Shown piece by piece: positions 55,485 through 64,000 of a stretch of DNA of 64,000 nucleotides. The stretch is from the NCBI GenBank assembly GCA_028284125.1, contig JANQSI010000008.1:62001-126000 (forward strand), given 5' to 3'. Position 1 is the first letter of the stretch. Every line of letters starts with the position of its first letter. Under the pieces are notes generated by a model that was given only the letters and a program-made list of their open reading frames with translations, had not been told where the DNA came from and made no database searches. The translations under genes were made by a program, and so were the position numbers. Source of the DNA: Cyclobacteriaceae bacterium (GTDB lineage Bacteria; Bacteroidota; Bacteroidia; Cytophagales; Cyclobacteriaceae).

Positions 55485-56669
55485 TCAGTTTTCAAAGTAA
55501 GCAATTCTTCCCAAATCATCAATAGTAATCGGATTATTCGGGAAATCATCCAAAGATAATCTTTGAATTGATTTTATCGCAGAAAGTTGAGGATCATTTC
55601 GTGGCCCCAATGAATAACTTTGTCGAAAGGCATGAATTTGTCCCTCTAAAAAGTCCCCATCAACCGTCGTTTTGATTTCTAACAAAGGAGCTTCACCGGC
55701 TGGTCCTCTTAAATTGAAACGTCCATAGGTCAGAAAGTTGCCCAAACTATAGGCAATTATTTTTTTGTTGTAAACTTCAATGGCCCTGACAACATGTGGT
55801 CCGTGACCAAGAACTACATCTGCACCATGGTCGATCATTTGGTGGGCCATTTCATAGACATTCCCTCGATCCTCACCGTAGTAGAATTCTCTTTTTCTTG
55901 TAACATGCTGATTTTTAGCTCCTTCTGCACCTGCATGAAAAGATGCGATGACAATATCTGAAAGAGAGTCCAAATGTTGAATAGTTGCTTTGATGTTATC
56001 AGATTGATGGATACTCATCGTACCCCGATTAGGTGCGAATGCACAAAAACCTATTTTGAGATGTCCGATTTTTTTGATGATGTATGGTTGATCCACAGAT
56101 CCAGCATGGGCAATCCCCAGTGAGTCCATGACTCGCTGAGTATTCAATCGACCCTCTTCTCCGAAATCATTTGCATGATTGTTTGCAAGACTCATCAAGT
56201 CGAAACCAGACTCTCTGAAGTTTTCAGCCAGGAACTCTGGTGATCTAAATAGATAGCAGAGCTTGGGGTTGTTACATTCTTTCTGTTCACCGCCATCATT
56301 TAAGATGGTTCCCTCCAAATTCCCGAAAGTAATATCCGCCTGCCTAAGAACGTTTCTTACTCCTTTCCACAAATAGCGCCCAGTATCTTTTGGCAAGTAA
56401 GATTCATTAGGAAAATTAGTTCCCATCATGATGTCTCCGACCGCCGCTATGGAAACTGTGTCTGGCAAAAGCCGGGTAATCGAAACTTCAACTTCTTCAT
56501 CTAAAGTTGAAAGCGTATCCCCAGTTTGCGTGATTAAGTAAATAGAATCTTTTTCTATAGTAACCACTTCAGGAGGAGTTGGAAGGATATCCGGTGTGGA
56601 AGTAACTTGTTTTCCCACCTTACAGGAAACGATCAAAATACCAATAAGAATCGGAAGAGCATTTTTCAC
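55485..56669 (-). CDS. CapA-family metallophosphatase-like lipoprotein
   Basis: A 394-residue predicted lipoprotein with signal MKNALPILIGILIVSCK (lipobox IVSC). The main domain is the CapA/PgsA type, related to calcineurin-like phosphatases: AAVGDIMMGTNFPN near residue 80, FGNLEGTILNDGG, SLANNHANDFGEEG, ASFHAGAEG and DVVLGHGPHVVRAIEVYNKKIIAYSLGNFL. CapA proteins take part in poly-gamma-glutamate or capsule export, but most members of this wide family have no known role. It is preceded by a terminator that separates it from the M23 peptidase gene. Confidence 0.9.
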   Translation of the reverse strand: MKNALPILIGILIVSCKVGKQVTSTPDILPTPPEVVTIEKDSIYLITQTGDTLSTLDEEVEVSITRLLPDTVSIAAVGDIMMGTNFPNESYLPKDTGRYLWKGVRNVLRQADITFGNLEGTILNDGGEQKECNNPKLCYLFRSPEFLAENFRESGFDLMSLANNHANDFGEEGRLNTQRVMDSLGIAHAGSVDQPYIIKKIGHLKIGFCAFAPNRGTMSIHQSDNIKATIQHLDSLSDIVIASFHAGAEGAKNQHVTRKREFYYGEDRGNVYEMAHQMIDHGADVVLGHGPHVVRAIEVYNKKIIAYSLGNFLTYGRFNLRGPAGEAPLLEIKTTVDGDFLEGQIHAFRQSYSLGPRNDPQLSAIKSIQRLSLDDFPNNPITIDDLGRIAYFEN

Positions 56670-56690
56670 GTTCCAAATGAAAATAAAAAA

Positions 56691-56713
56691 AGGGACCTAA
56701 TGTTTAGATCCCT
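56691..56713 (-). terminator. Rho-independent terminator after the M23 peptidase gene
   Basis: On the minus strand, a 10-base-pair stem (AGGGATCTAA with TTAGGTCCCT, one T-G pair) around a 3-base ACA loop is followed by six T. It lies between the M23 gene stop (56743) and the CapA-like start (56669). Confidence 0.88.
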
Positions 56714-56742
56714 CTTTTATTTGTTATTTCTTGAAAGCTTAT

Positions 56743-57726
56743 TTAATAAGATCCCATTGATTGGTTCTCGATAGAAGACAGCCTTAGAATTTCAGCATAT
56801 TCCTGATCAGACAAATCCTTATAGAAGAAGTTAACTGGATCAACTTTCTTGCCGTCTTTAATAACTTCATAATGAAGGTGGGGTGCTGTTGACTTTCCGG
56901 TGTTGCCGGAATATCCTATTAATTCTCCTCTTTTCACTTTCTGTCCCTTCTTCACAACAAACTCACTTAAGTGTGCATACTTAGTTCGGTAGCCAAATCC
57001 GTGATTGATTTCGATTTGCTTACCATAACCACCAAACGTAGATCTTGTCCATCTAACTACTCCATCTCCGGTTGCGTAAACCGGTGTTCCGGTTTTGATA
57101 GAAAAATCCGTACCGTAATGCATTTTCTTGATCTTATAAATAGGATCAATTCGGTAGCCGAATCCGGATGCTAGTCTTTTTAGATCTTTGTTCGTTACAG
57201 GTTGGATTGCAGGAAGGCTTGCCAAAAGTTCTTCTTTATTAGCAGCCATATTCATGATCTCATCGTAGGATTTTGTTTGGATGTACATCTGCTTTTTAAG
57301 CCCATCCAAACGTTCCATACTATTCACAATTAAGTCCTCGCGCTCGAGGCCTTTTTCCAGTATTTCTCTGTATCTATTAGAACCTCCGATACCTGCGGTC
57401 CTGATTTCGTCAGGAATAGGCTCTACTCCAAAAACGACTCGATAGATATCATCATCTCTTTCTTGTAGTACTCCCAACATTTGACTGGATTCCTCCATGT
57501 CTTGTTGAATCATATCATAATAAAGTCGAAGCTCTTCGTTTTCCTTACGAAGTGCTGCCTTGGTAGGAGACTCGAAATAGTGATCTGCCGCCATGAAAAT
57601 CCCAAATCCAATCAATGTGCACACAACAAGGAAGCCCATGAGATTTAGGATAATATCCCACGTACTTACTCGTATTCGCTCATAGCGACACGATTCGGTG
57701 TCATAGTAGTATTTGATTTTTGCCAT
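56743..57726 (-). CDS. M23-family peptidoglycan endopeptidase
   Basis: A 327-residue membrane-anchored cell-wall hydrolase. After ~20 cytoplasmic residues a single helix (IILNLMGFLVVCTLIGFGIFMAA) is followed by a coiled coil (EENEELRLYYDMIQQDMEESSQ type). The M23 domain follows, with zinc ligands in HYGTDFSIKTG and the HLHYEV motif, plus YAHLSEF and GYSGNTGKSTAPHLHYE. The family cuts peptide crosslinks in peptidoglycan. It is divergent from alaS, a neighbourhood common in Bacteroidota, with 143 bases between the two starts. Confidence 0.94.
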   Translation of the reverse strand: MAKIKYYYDTESCRYERIRVSTWDIILNLMGFLVVCTLIGFGIFMAADHYFESPTKAALRKENEELRLYYDMIQQDMEESSQMLGVLQERDDDIYRVVFGVEPIPDEIRTAGIGGSNRYREILEKGLEREDLIVNSMERLDGLKKQMYIQTKSYDEIMNMAANKEELLASLPAIQPVTNKDLKRLASGFGYRIDPIYKIKKMHYGTDFSIKTGTPVYATGDGVVRWTRSTFGGYGKQIEINHGFGYRTKYAHLSEFVVKKGQKVKRGELIGYSGNTGKSTAPHLHYEVIKDGKKVDPVNFFYKDLSDQEYAEILRLSSIENQSMGSY

Positions 57727-57869
57727 CGGGTGATAGGTAATTATGTAATTTTGCTAAACGTTACTAATTAGTTGGCAACTGCATTTTCTACGACCGCAAT
57801 TTATGACTATTTGAGCTTTTTTCATAATCCTAAGATTTAACATTAAAATTCTAATATCTCTGATTAAAA

Positions 57870-60479
57870 ATGGATTCCAAATCAATCCGAAATACTTTTT
57901 TAGATTTTTTTAAGCAAAAATCCCACAAAATCGTTCCCTCAGCGCCTATTGTGGTCCAAAACGACCCAACCCTGATGTTTACGAATGCGGGGATGAATCA
58001 GTTCAAAGATTATTTCCTGGGAACTAAAAAAGTTGAAAATAAACGTGTTGCAGATACCCAAAAATGTCTTCGAGTGTCTGGAAAACATAATGATTTAGAG
58101 GAAGTTGGGATTGATACTTATCACCATACCATGTTCGAAATGCTGGGAAATTGGTCTTTTGGCGACTATTTCAAAAAGGAAGCAATTGAGTGGGCATGGG
58201 AGTTGTTGACAGAGAAATTCGGTTTACCAAAGGACCGTTTTTACGCCACTATTTTTGAAGGAGATAAAGAAGAAAATCTCGAACCAGATGATGAAGCAAA
58301 ATCTTTTTGGCTTAATCATCTTCCGGAGGATCGGGTTTTAAATGGATCGAAAAAGGATAATTTCTGGGAGATGGGGGAAACAGGTCCGTGCGGTCCGTGT
58401 TCGGAACTTCATATTGATTTAAGGCCTCAATCTGAAATTGATAAAGCTCCAGGGAAAGATCTAGTAAATATGGATCATCCTCAGGTGGTGGAAGTCTGGA
58501 ATCTGGTGTTCATCCAATTCAATCGACTGGCAAATGGATCATTGGAAAACCTTCCAAACAAACATGTTGACACGGGAATGGGATTCGAGCGGTTGGCAAT
58601 GGCTATTCAACAAAAGGAATCGAACTACGATACAGATGTTTTTCAGCCGCTTATTCAATGGGTTGCAAAAAGGGGAGGAGTCGAATACGGCAAAGATGAA
58701 AAAACGGATATTGCCATTCGGGTAATTTCAGATCACATCCGAGCGATCGCTTTCACCATTGCAGACGGACAACTTCCAAGTAACAACAAAGCCGGTTATG
58801 TCATTCGAAGAATCTTGAGAAGGGCCGTCAGATATGGCTATACTTTTTTGGGATTCAAGGAGCCATTTCTTTATGAATTACTTTCTGTCTTGGTTGGTCA
58901 ATTTGAAGATGTTTTTCCTGAGTTGAAACAGCAGCAAGATTTCATTGGGAAAGTGATTAAAGAAGAAGAGATCTCTTTTTTAAGAACCTTGGATAATGGG
59001 CTTAAGAAATTGGATGCGATCAAAGAGCAAAAGTTAGACAAGATTGATGGAGCCACAGCATTCGAACTTTATGATACTTATGGTTTTCCGCTAGATCTTA
59101 CTGAGCTTATTGCACGAGAAAATGATATGACCATAGACTCGGAAGGATTTAAGAAGGAGATGGAAGTGCAGAAAACCAGATCCAAGAATGCTGGTAAGCA
59201 GTCGATGGGAGATTGGGATATTGTCAATGAAGGAGATAGTTCAACCTTTGTTGGATATAATCATTTTGAATCTACGACCAATATACTCCGATACCGAGAA
59301 GTGAAGCAGAAGGACAAAACACTTTATCAAATTGTCCTTGAAGAAACGCCTTTTTATGCAGAGAGTGGGGGACAAGTAGGCGACACTGGTTATCTACAAT
59401 TTGGCGAAGAAAAGATTGAGGTTTTGGATACAAAAAAGGAAAATGACCTGATTGTTCATTTTGTGAAGAAGCTGCCAAAAGAGATTGATACTGAAGTTCA
59501 TGCCATAATTAACAGCAACAAACGCTTGTTAACCCAAAATAATCACTCGGCAACTCACTTGCTGCATGCTGCCTTAAGGCAAGTTTTGGGTGATCATGTG
59601 CAGCAGAAAGGTTCGTTGGTCAATGATAAATTGCTGCGGTTTGACTTTTCTCATTTTTCTAAAGTCACTGATGAAGAGTTAACGGAAATTGAGCGAATAA
59701 CTAATCAGAAGATCCGGGAAAACATTGTTTTAGATGAAAAGCTAAATGTGCCAATTGAAAAGGCCAAGGAACTTGGAGCAATGGCATTGTTTGGTGAAAA
59801 GTATGGGGACTTTGTTCGGGTCATCACTTTTGATGAAAACTACTCAGTTGAATTATGTGGCGGAACTCACGTTTCGCAGACCGGAAACATTGGACAACTT
59901 AAAATTATAAGTGAATCTTCCATAGCAGCAGGTGTGAGACGAGTCGAAGCTGTTACCTCAATTGGAGCGGAGAAATACAACAAAGAGAAGATTGATTTGC
60001 TCGCTGAAGTAGAAGAAATCCTAAAGCATCCAAAGGATCTAAAAAAAGCAGTCGAAACATTGTTGACTGAGAATCAGACGGCCCAGAAAAAGTTGGATCA
60101 CATGAATCAACAACAGGCTGGACAGTTGAAGAAAAGCATGTTGGATTCAGTAGAGTCTGCCAACGGGAAAAACCTCATTTTTTATTCAGGTGAATTTCCA
60201 TCTTCTGATAGTCTCAAGCAAGTGGCTTTTGATCTCAAAAGGGAAGTTGAAAATCTTGTTTTAGTCGTCGCAGCTAAGATCGATGGCAAGCCAATGCTAA
60301 CTGTTATGTTGGATGAAGGACTCGTTAACAATGGAATGAATGCCAATGAGATTGTAAGAAAGATGGCTACTTCCATCAAAGGTGGCGGTGGAGGTCAGCC
60401 GTTCTATGCTACCGCTGGTGGAAAAGATGTAAGTGGGCTTGAAGAAGCACTAAAAGTTGGTAAGGAATTAGTTAGCTAA
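57870..60479 (+). CDS. alaS: Alanyl-tRNA synthetase
   Basis: An 869-residue class II synthetase charging tRNA-Ala. Aminoacylation domain: SIRNTFLDFFKQKSHKIVPSAPIV, NAGMNQFKDYFLG, FEMLGNWSFGDYFK, and GMGFERLAMAIQ. The editing domain carries the zinc-binding HxxxH in NNHSATHLLHAAL and the CGGTHVSQTG segment. The C-terminal DHH-associated part ends GGGGGQPFYATAGG. Full length with no oddities. A TAATTTTG stretch at 57748-57755 upstream fits the Bacteroidota -7 element, giving a leader of roughly 100 bases. Confidence 0.97.
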   Translation: MDSKSIRNTFLDFFKQKSHKIVPSAPIVVQNDPTLMFTNAGMNQFKDYFLGTKKVENKRVADTQKCLRVSGKHNDLEEVGIDTYHHTMFEMLGNWSFGDYFKKEAIEWAWELLTEKFGLPKDRFYATIFEGDKEENLEPDDEAKSFWLNHLPEDRVLNGSKKDNFWEMGETGPCGPCSELHIDLRPQSEIDKAPGKDLVNMDHPQVVEVWNLVFIQFNRLANGSLENLPNKHVDTGMGFERLAMAIQQKESNYDTDVFQPLIQWVAKRGGVEYGKDEKTDIAIRVISDHIRAIAFTIADGQLPSNNKAGYVIRRILRRAVRYGYTFLGFKEPFLYELLSVLVGQFEDVFPELKQQQDFIGKVIKEEEISFLRTLDNGLKKLDAIKEQKLDKIDGATAFELYDTYGFPLDLTELIARENDMTIDSEGFKKEMEVQKTRSKNAGKQSMGDWDIVNEGDSSTFVGYNHFESTTNILRYREVKQKDKTLYQIVLEETPFYAESGGQVGDTGYLQFGEEKIEVLDTKKENDLIVHFVKKLPKEIDTEVHAIINSNKRLLTQNNHSATHLLHAALRQVLGDHVQQKGSLVNDKLLRFDFSHFSKVTDEELTEIERITNQKIRENIVLDEKLNVPIEKAKELGAMALFGEKYGDFVRVITFDENYSVELCGGTHVSQTGNIGQLKIISESSIAAGVRRVEAVTSIGAEKYNKEKIDLLAEVEEILKHPKDLKKAVETLLTENQTAQKKLDHMNQQQAGQLKKSMLDSVESANGKNLIFYSGEFPSSDSLKQVAFDLKREVENLVLVVAAKIDGKPMLTVMLDEGLVNNGMNANEIVRKMATSIKGGGGGQPFYATAGGKDVSGLEEALKVGKELVS

Positions 60480-60536
60480 AAGCTAACTTTGAACTAATTA
60501 TAAAAATTGGGCGTAAGGTATTATAAGCGTAAAGAA

Positions 60537-61661
60537 ATGAAGGTCCTGGGAAAAATATTGACGGTTGCTTTCTTAAGCTTTTTGACGGCTTGTTCTAGCA
60601 AACAAGCGACAGAAGGTGTTGCAATTGTTGGAATGGTAGAGCAAATAGTACCTAATGGATGGGTCACTTTAGAAGAGATTGTAGAAGCTGGTCCCACAGC
60701 AATTGATACCTCTGAAATTGGACAAGACGGAAGGTTTAAGCTAAGTGCCAATATCACTCAGCCTGCCTTTTACCGACTTAACTTCAACGGGAGACAATTT
60801 GTAACGCTGATCTTAAAAGGAGATGAAACTGAGGTTGAAGTCAATGTGGATGGAAATACACCAAATGGATTTTCAGAAGTCTCTGGCTCTTATGATACAC
60901 AGTACATCCGCGATATGGATGATTTGATGAATGCATTTCAAACAGATGTTCAAAGCCTAAATCAACGAGCCATTCAAGCAAGATCAGTAGGAGATAACCA
61001 GGCGTTTCAAGCGGTGCAGGTAGAATATATGGATCTTGCACGTGTCAACAACGAACGATTGAAAGATATGGTTTGGGAGTCCTTACCATCGTTGGCTGCT
61101 TTCTATGGTATTCAGCGATTAGATCCTGAACAGTACTATTCCTTTTTTGATAGTGTGTCTGTTGAATTGAGCCGTGAATTGCCTACCAATCCGATGGTGA
61201 TGAATCTTGCCCAGATGGTGGATGTAAAACGTAGTTTAACCATTGGAGCTGAAGCACCTGAGATAGCCCTTGCAAATCCGGAAGGAGAAATCATCAGACT
61301 GAGCTCACTTAGAGGCAAGTACGTGCTTGTTGACTTCTGGGCAGCTTGGTGCAGGCCGTGCAGACATGAGAATCCGAATATTGTTCGAGCGTATGAAAAA
61401 TACAAGGGTGAGAATTTTGAAGTACTTCAAGTTTCACTCGATCGAACTAGGGAAGCTTGGTTGAATGCCATTGATCAAGATGGTTTGCCTTGGCTTCATA
61501 TCTCTGACCTAAAATACTGGAACAGTATCGTTACAAAATCTTATCAGATAAATGCCATTCCCGCGAGCTATTTGATTGATCCCGATGGCAAGATCATTGG
61601 TAAGAATTTGAGAGGTCCATTATTAGAAGCTAAGCTTCAGGAGTTATTCGGTCAATCGTAA
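60537..61661 (+). CDS. TlpA-like thioredoxin-domain lipoprotein with DUF4369-type N-domain
   Basis: A 374-residue extracytoplasmic redox protein. The ATG at 60537 is preferred over the in-frame TTG at 60507 because it is followed at once by a lipoprotein signal, MKVLGKILTVAFLSFLTACS (lipobox LTAC). Residues ~20-110 are a DUF4369-like beta domain (VEQIVPNGWVTLEEI through FVTLILKGDETEVEV). A helical middle follows, then a TlpA/AhpC-type thioredoxin fold with the active site DFWAAWCRPCRHENP (CRPC). INAIPASYLIDPDGKIIGKNLRG holds the cis-Pro. It likely reduces disulfides in the periplasm. It stands after alaS by 57 bases. Confidence 0.9.
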   Translation: MKVLGKILTVAFLSFLTACSSKQATEGVAIVGMVEQIVPNGWVTLEEIVEAGPTAIDTSEIGQDGRFKLSANITQPAFYRLNFNGRQFVTLILKGDETEVEVNVDGNTPNGFSEVSGSYDTQYIRDMDDLMNAFQTDVQSLNQRAIQARSVGDNQAFQAVQVEYMDLARVNNERLKDMVWESLPSLAAFYGIQRLDPEQYYSFFDSVSVELSRELPTNPMVMNLAQMVDVKRSLTIGAEAPEIALANPEGEIIRLSSLRGKYVLVDFWAAWCRPCRHENPNIVRAYEKYKGENFEVLQVSLDRTREAWLNAIDQDGLPWLHISDLKYWNSIVTKSYQINAIPASYLIDPDGKIIGKNLRGPLLEAKLQELFGQS

Positions 61662-61780
61662 GGTTTAATGCTTAGCTTCTTGTTAATAATTCGCGGAATA
61701 GCTTTCTATCCGAACTAGACTAAATTTATGACTGAAGACTATCAGACGCTCTCACGGGTCTGGATATTCTGGCTTCAAAG

Positions 61781-61795
61781 TTGCTTAGTAAGCAA
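61781..61795. other. Palindrome before the NTF2-like gene
   Basis: TTGCTTA and TAAGCAA flank a single G in the 147-base gap between the TlpA-like gene and the NTF2-like gene, 13 bases before the latter's first ATG. Possible operator or RNA hairpin; nothing else is seen in this gap. Confidence 0.3.
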
Positions 61796-61808
61796 TTGAG
61801 TTTAGAAA

Positions 61809-62186
61809 ATGATGGATCCGAAATCAATTATCACCACATACAAAAACTACCTCAACGATCGGAATACTGAGGGTTTGAATAAAATCATCACGGACACTTT
61901 GGTTTTTATTGATTCTACGGGACACACAATAATGGGTAAAAAGGCCTGCTTGGATGCTTGGAATAGTTTCTGCAAACTCTTCCCTGATTATCAGCAGGAG
62001 TTTGAAGAAGTGGTGGTACAAGGCAATAAGGTTAGTATTAGAGGTTATTCTACCAGTTCAGATAAGCGTGTTCATGGACCTATCTTATGGTCTGCAAAAA
62101 TAAAAAATGAAAAGGTTGACGAATGGCGTGTATATAAGGATACGGAAGAAAATAGAAACATGTTGAAACTTAGTTTCAAGTCGTAA
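61809..62186 (+). CDS. NTF2/SnoaL-like small protein
   Basis: A 125-residue cytoplasmic protein with no signal peptide. The pattern is that of the NTF2-like (SnoaL-type) cone fold: an N-terminal helix MDPKSIITTYKNYLNDRNTEGLNKIITDTLVFIDSTG, then MGKKACLDAWNSFCKLFPDYQQEFEEVVVQGNKVSIRGYST, then a pair of strands ending KIKNEKVDEWRVYKD. Members bind small ligands or act as isomerases; no catalytic residues are certain here. It has two adjacent ATG codons at its start. Its stop is 6 bases from the stop of the convergent M56 gene. Confidence 0.8.
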   Translation: MMDPKSIITTYKNYLNDRNTEGLNKIITDTLVFIDSTGHTIMGKKACLDAWNSFCKLFPDYQQEFEEVVVQGNKVSIRGYSTSSDKRVHGPILWSAKIKNEKVDEWRVYKDTEENRNMLKLSFKS

Positions 62187-62192
62187 TAAGAC

Positions 62193-63242
62193 TTATGGAG
62201 TGAAACTCTCTGTGGTTGAATCTGAATTAAGGTAACGAGTATCTGCCTTAATCACTGGAACCAACAAGCCAAGAGCAAATAAGAGAAGCACGATTATAAC
62301 GAATGAGAAGCGTCTGCTGGGCACAATAGTTCCTAACAAAATAGTATCAATACGATTCAATAATTTTCTCTGTTTTTTGAAAAAAGCCACCTTTGGTGAG
62401 TGAGTATTCAATTGAATCATCTGAGCCACAGCTAATAATGTTTCAGCAACTGTTTTTCGATCTCCAATGGAAGTGATTGCTTCAGCATCAGATCTTTCTT
62501 CAGTCAGGTCTTTGAGCTTTTGAATCATCCAATAATTGAGCGGCTGAAAAAACAAAACAATGTTTACTACACGAGTAGCCAACAACCAGCGGTCATCTCG
62601 ATTTTTGATATGCGAATACTCATGAGCGAGAATGCATAGTAGCTGATCATCTGAGAATTCTTTAATCAATTCATGAGGCAATCCAACACCATTTTTTCCG
62701 AACGCATAAGGACTCTCATTTTCATCCAATAAATACAAGATCAATCCGGTTCCCTCGAGAAAACAATTGACTTTCAATTTGTCTGGATATTCTTTAGCAT
62801 CAAAGGTTATGGTGCTTTTCAGTTTTTTGGAAATGCCGATCCAGCTCCATGTATAGCGGATAGCTATTCCGGCTGCAATTAAGAACCATAAAGAGAAAAA
62901 TGATGCGAAGAAACCTTGAATCATAATGGGGTTATAATCGAAGTAAAAAGGGGAAGACTGATTAAGTGTCCCGAAAATGTTTGAAGCAAAAAGCATTCGT
63001 TCGGAAGCAGCTTCAGCCAAGCTATTGGGGCATGCATAATACTCGAGGAATCCGGTGTTCAGATGAGTTGCAACCCAAGCCATGATTGGGCTTCCAAATA
63101 ATACGATTCTCCACAAGTTGATCCGATCAAGAACAGATTCGAAATAACTAATCTTCTGTAAGGAAATAGCAACGAGTACTAAAAATGTACTCATCATTAA
63201 GTAGGTGACGGACCAGGCTCCAAATGAGTAAATGAAATTCAT
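62193..63242 (-). CDS. M56 (BlaR1/MecR1-like) membrane metallopeptidase
   Basis: A 349-residue membrane protein with about four helices, partner of the BlaI-type repressor encoded just upstream (4-base overlap). The zinc motif is intact in CILAHEYSHIKNRDDRW (HEYSH, about residue 208), followed by the third-ligand region KDLTEERSDAEAI. It ends soon after the last helix, with no penicillin-binding sensor domain, so the stimulus is not beta-lactam binding at a BlaR1-type domain. The expected role is to cut BlaI and lift repression. Confidence 0.93.
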   Translation of the reverse strand: MNFIYSFGAWSVTYLMMSTFLVLVAISLQKISYFESVLDRINLWRIVLFGSPIMAWVATHLNTGFLEYYACPNSLAEAASERMLFASNIFGTLNQSSPFYFDYNPIMIQGFFASFFSLWFLIAAGIAIRYTWSWIGISKKLKSTITFDAKEYPDKLKVNCFLEGTGLILYLLDENESPYAFGKNGVGLPHELIKEFSDDQLLCILAHEYSHIKNRDDRWLLATRVVNIVLFFQPLNYWMIQKLKDLTEERSDAEAITSIGDRKTVAETLLAVAQMIQLNTHSPKVAFFKKQRKLLNRIDTILLGTIVPSRRFSFVIIVLLLFALGLLVPVIKADTRYLNSDSTTESFTP

Positions 63243-63616
63243 GAATCCTTATTGAGCTTTTCCAATCTTGTCTTGATCAAGTCAATCTCCTCATCCGTAA
63301 GTTGCTTCGCATCAATAAGGTGGTTAACGATCTCTATGTTTCGACCGTCAAAGAATCGTTCTTTCAACTTACTGAGTGCACTTGATTGTGCTTTTTGTTC
63401 GCTAACCAAAGCAGAGAAAATAAACTTCCGGCTATCTTTAAAATGACTCACAAATCCTTTTTCCTCCAACCGTTTCAAGACTGTCCCAATCGTATTGATT
63501 GCGAGTGGTTTTTCCTTCGCCAATTCTTCTCTAATTTCCTGAACGCTGCTTTTTCCGTTTGACCACAATGCCTTCATAATTTTTAGTTGTAACTCGTCTA
63601 AGGATCCTTCTTTCAT
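63239..63616 (-). CDS. BlaI/MecI/CopY-family repressor
   Basis: A 125-residue winged-helix repressor. It opens with DELQLKIMKALWSNGKSSVQEIREEL and continues INTIGTVLKRLEEKGFVSHFKDSRKFIFSALVS, the BlaI pattern. The C-terminal helices (LSKLKERFFDGRNIEIVNHLIDAKQLTDEEIDLIKTRLEKL) are the dimerisation part. It is first in an operon with the M56 peptidase. Two matching dyads in its own upstream region (63666-63704) are likely targets and would control the divergent lipoprotein gene too. Confidence 0.95.
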   Translation of the reverse strand: MKEGSLDELQLKIMKALWSNGKSSVQEIREELAKEKPLAINTIGTVLKRLEEKGFVSHFKDSRKFIFSALVSEQKAQSSALSKLKERFFDGRNIEIVNHLIDAKQLTDEEIDLIKTRLEKLNKDS

Positions 63617-63665
63617 GGACTATTCGTTATTGTATACCTCAATTTTAAACCATTCATCAATTAAA

Positions 63666-63681
63666 TCCTACTTCTGTAGGA
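63666..63681. promoter_or_regulatory. Putative BlaI operator 1
   Basis: TCCTACTTCTGTAGGA: 6-base arms TCCTAC and GTAGGA around TTCT. It lies 50 bases before the blaI-type start and 35 before the divergent lipoprotein start. Confidence 0.65.
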
Positions 63682-63688
63682 ATTTATT

Positions 63689-63704
63689 TCCTATACTTGT
63701 AGGA
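63689..63704. promoter_or_regulatory. Putative BlaI operator 2
   Basis: TCCTATACTTGTAGGA is the same length and layout as operator 1, starting 23 bases further on. Here the wider arms ATTTCCTA and TAGGAAAT (63686-63707) are perfect. It lies 12 bases before the ATG of the lipoprotein gene. Confidence 0.65.
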
Positions 63705-63715
63705 AATAAGAAAAT

Positions 63716-64000
63716 ATGAAACCAGTTCTTTTTTTGTCGCTTTTGTTCATTTTGTCCTGTCAGCGAGAGGATTGTTCAGAACCTTCCGTTTTTGCGAGAG
63801 ATGTAATTTCAACTTCTGCCATTGAGTACAGTGCCTCTTTTTCTAAAAGTATGGATGAGGTCTATTTTGTAAGAAGTGATGGAGAATGGGGGAAAGGTTC
63901 ACGTCAAGGAGCTATTTTTTATTCTAAGAAAGTAAATGATCAATGGAACGATCCGGTCATGATGCCATTTTCAGGACAACACGATGATTCTGATCCACAC
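63716..64000 (+). CDS. PD40/TolB-like lipoprotein (3' end beyond window)
   Basis: The first 95 residues of a lipoprotein gene cut by the right edge. The signal MKPVLFLSLLFILSCQ carries the lipobox ILSC. The visible mature part (ISTSAIEYSASFSKSMDEVYFVRSD, then GAIFYSKKVNDQWNDPVMMPFSG and DDSDPH) matches the start of WD40-like PD40 beta-propeller proteins, in which SASFSKSMDEVYF-type strands repeat. It is divergent from the BlaI/M56 operon with two BlaI-like dyads between them, so it is probably the regulated target gene. Confidence 0.8.
   Translation, partial: MKPVLFLSLLFILSCQREDCSEPSVFARDVISTSAIEYSASFSKSMDEVYFVRSDGEWGKGSRQGAIFYSKKVNDQWNDPVMMPFSGQHDDSDPH

Noticed and set aside
61728-61799. 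A 23-codon reading frame starting ATGACTGAAGAC between the TlpA-like and NTF2-like genes
   Set aside because: Too short, with no family resemblance or ribosome-binding site; treated as chance.

Overview
The window looks like chromosomal DNA of a marine Cytophagales-type Bacteroidota; I do not assign a genus. The reasons are AT-leaning DNA, few Shine-Dalgarno sequences, several MacB/FtsX-type permeases of 800-1160 residues without their own ATPase, a methionine synthase encoded as two genes, a DPP-IV-type S9 peptidase, AddAB-type repair enzymes, and short-period intergenic repeats. No rRNA, tRNA, CRISPR array, prophage or transposase was seen. Gene packing is very tight, and several convergent pairs have 0-6 bases between stop codons.

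Region 1 (1-13865, minus strand) is one long export operon. In transcription order it encodes an ABC ATPase, a giant ABC-2 permease with a degenerate M1-peptidase-like middle and a golvesin-like C-terminus, a TolC-like channel, a lipoprotein adaptor and two RND permeases. The second RND permease runs off the left edge. It carries an extra tail of at least 257 residues with its own membrane segments, a stretch resembling the first strand of an ABC ATPase, and an HExxH motif. Region 2 (14016-16677) is a YtrA-type GntR/ABC operon with a likely operator upstream. Region 3 (16825-21111) holds a P1-family self-processing peptidase, a lipoprotein, a dimethylarginine/arginine-type hydrolase and an AdiC-like amino-acid exchanger.

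Region 4 (21275-30497) contains an unusual in-frame fusion of a membrane-anchored AraC-type regulator to a MacB-type permease, a small secreted protein, 3-oxoacid CoA-transferase (ScoAB), a second MacB-type permease paired with a PadR regulator, and a TonB-C-like protein. Region 5 (30708-42725, plus strand) encodes AddA, AddB, a DPP-IV-like peptidase and pyruvate carboxylase, the last behind an inverted repeat touching its start codon. A GNAT-like protein and a Ppx/GppA phosphatase follow on the minus strand.

Region 6 (45036-51538) is a methionine/one-carbon operon behind a SAM-I-type riboswitch: metH N-half, an S23 four-helix-bundle gene, metH C-half, a second S23-like gene, metF and HMG-CoA lyase. 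The S23 genes look like small inserted cassettes with characteristic repeats at their edges. Region 7 (51542-57726, minus) holds a third MacB-type permease, DprA, a MerR regulator, a CapA-like lipoprotein and an M23 peptidase. Region 8 (57870-64000) holds alaS, a TlpA-like lipoprotein, an NTF2-like protein, a BlaI/M56 pair and the start of a PD40-type lipoprotein. Two tandem dyads between the last two units look like BlaI operators.

The strongest leads are the RND permease with a possible ABC tail, the AraC-permease fusion with its repeat-marked junction, the S23 cassette inside the metH operon, and the BlaI tandem operators.
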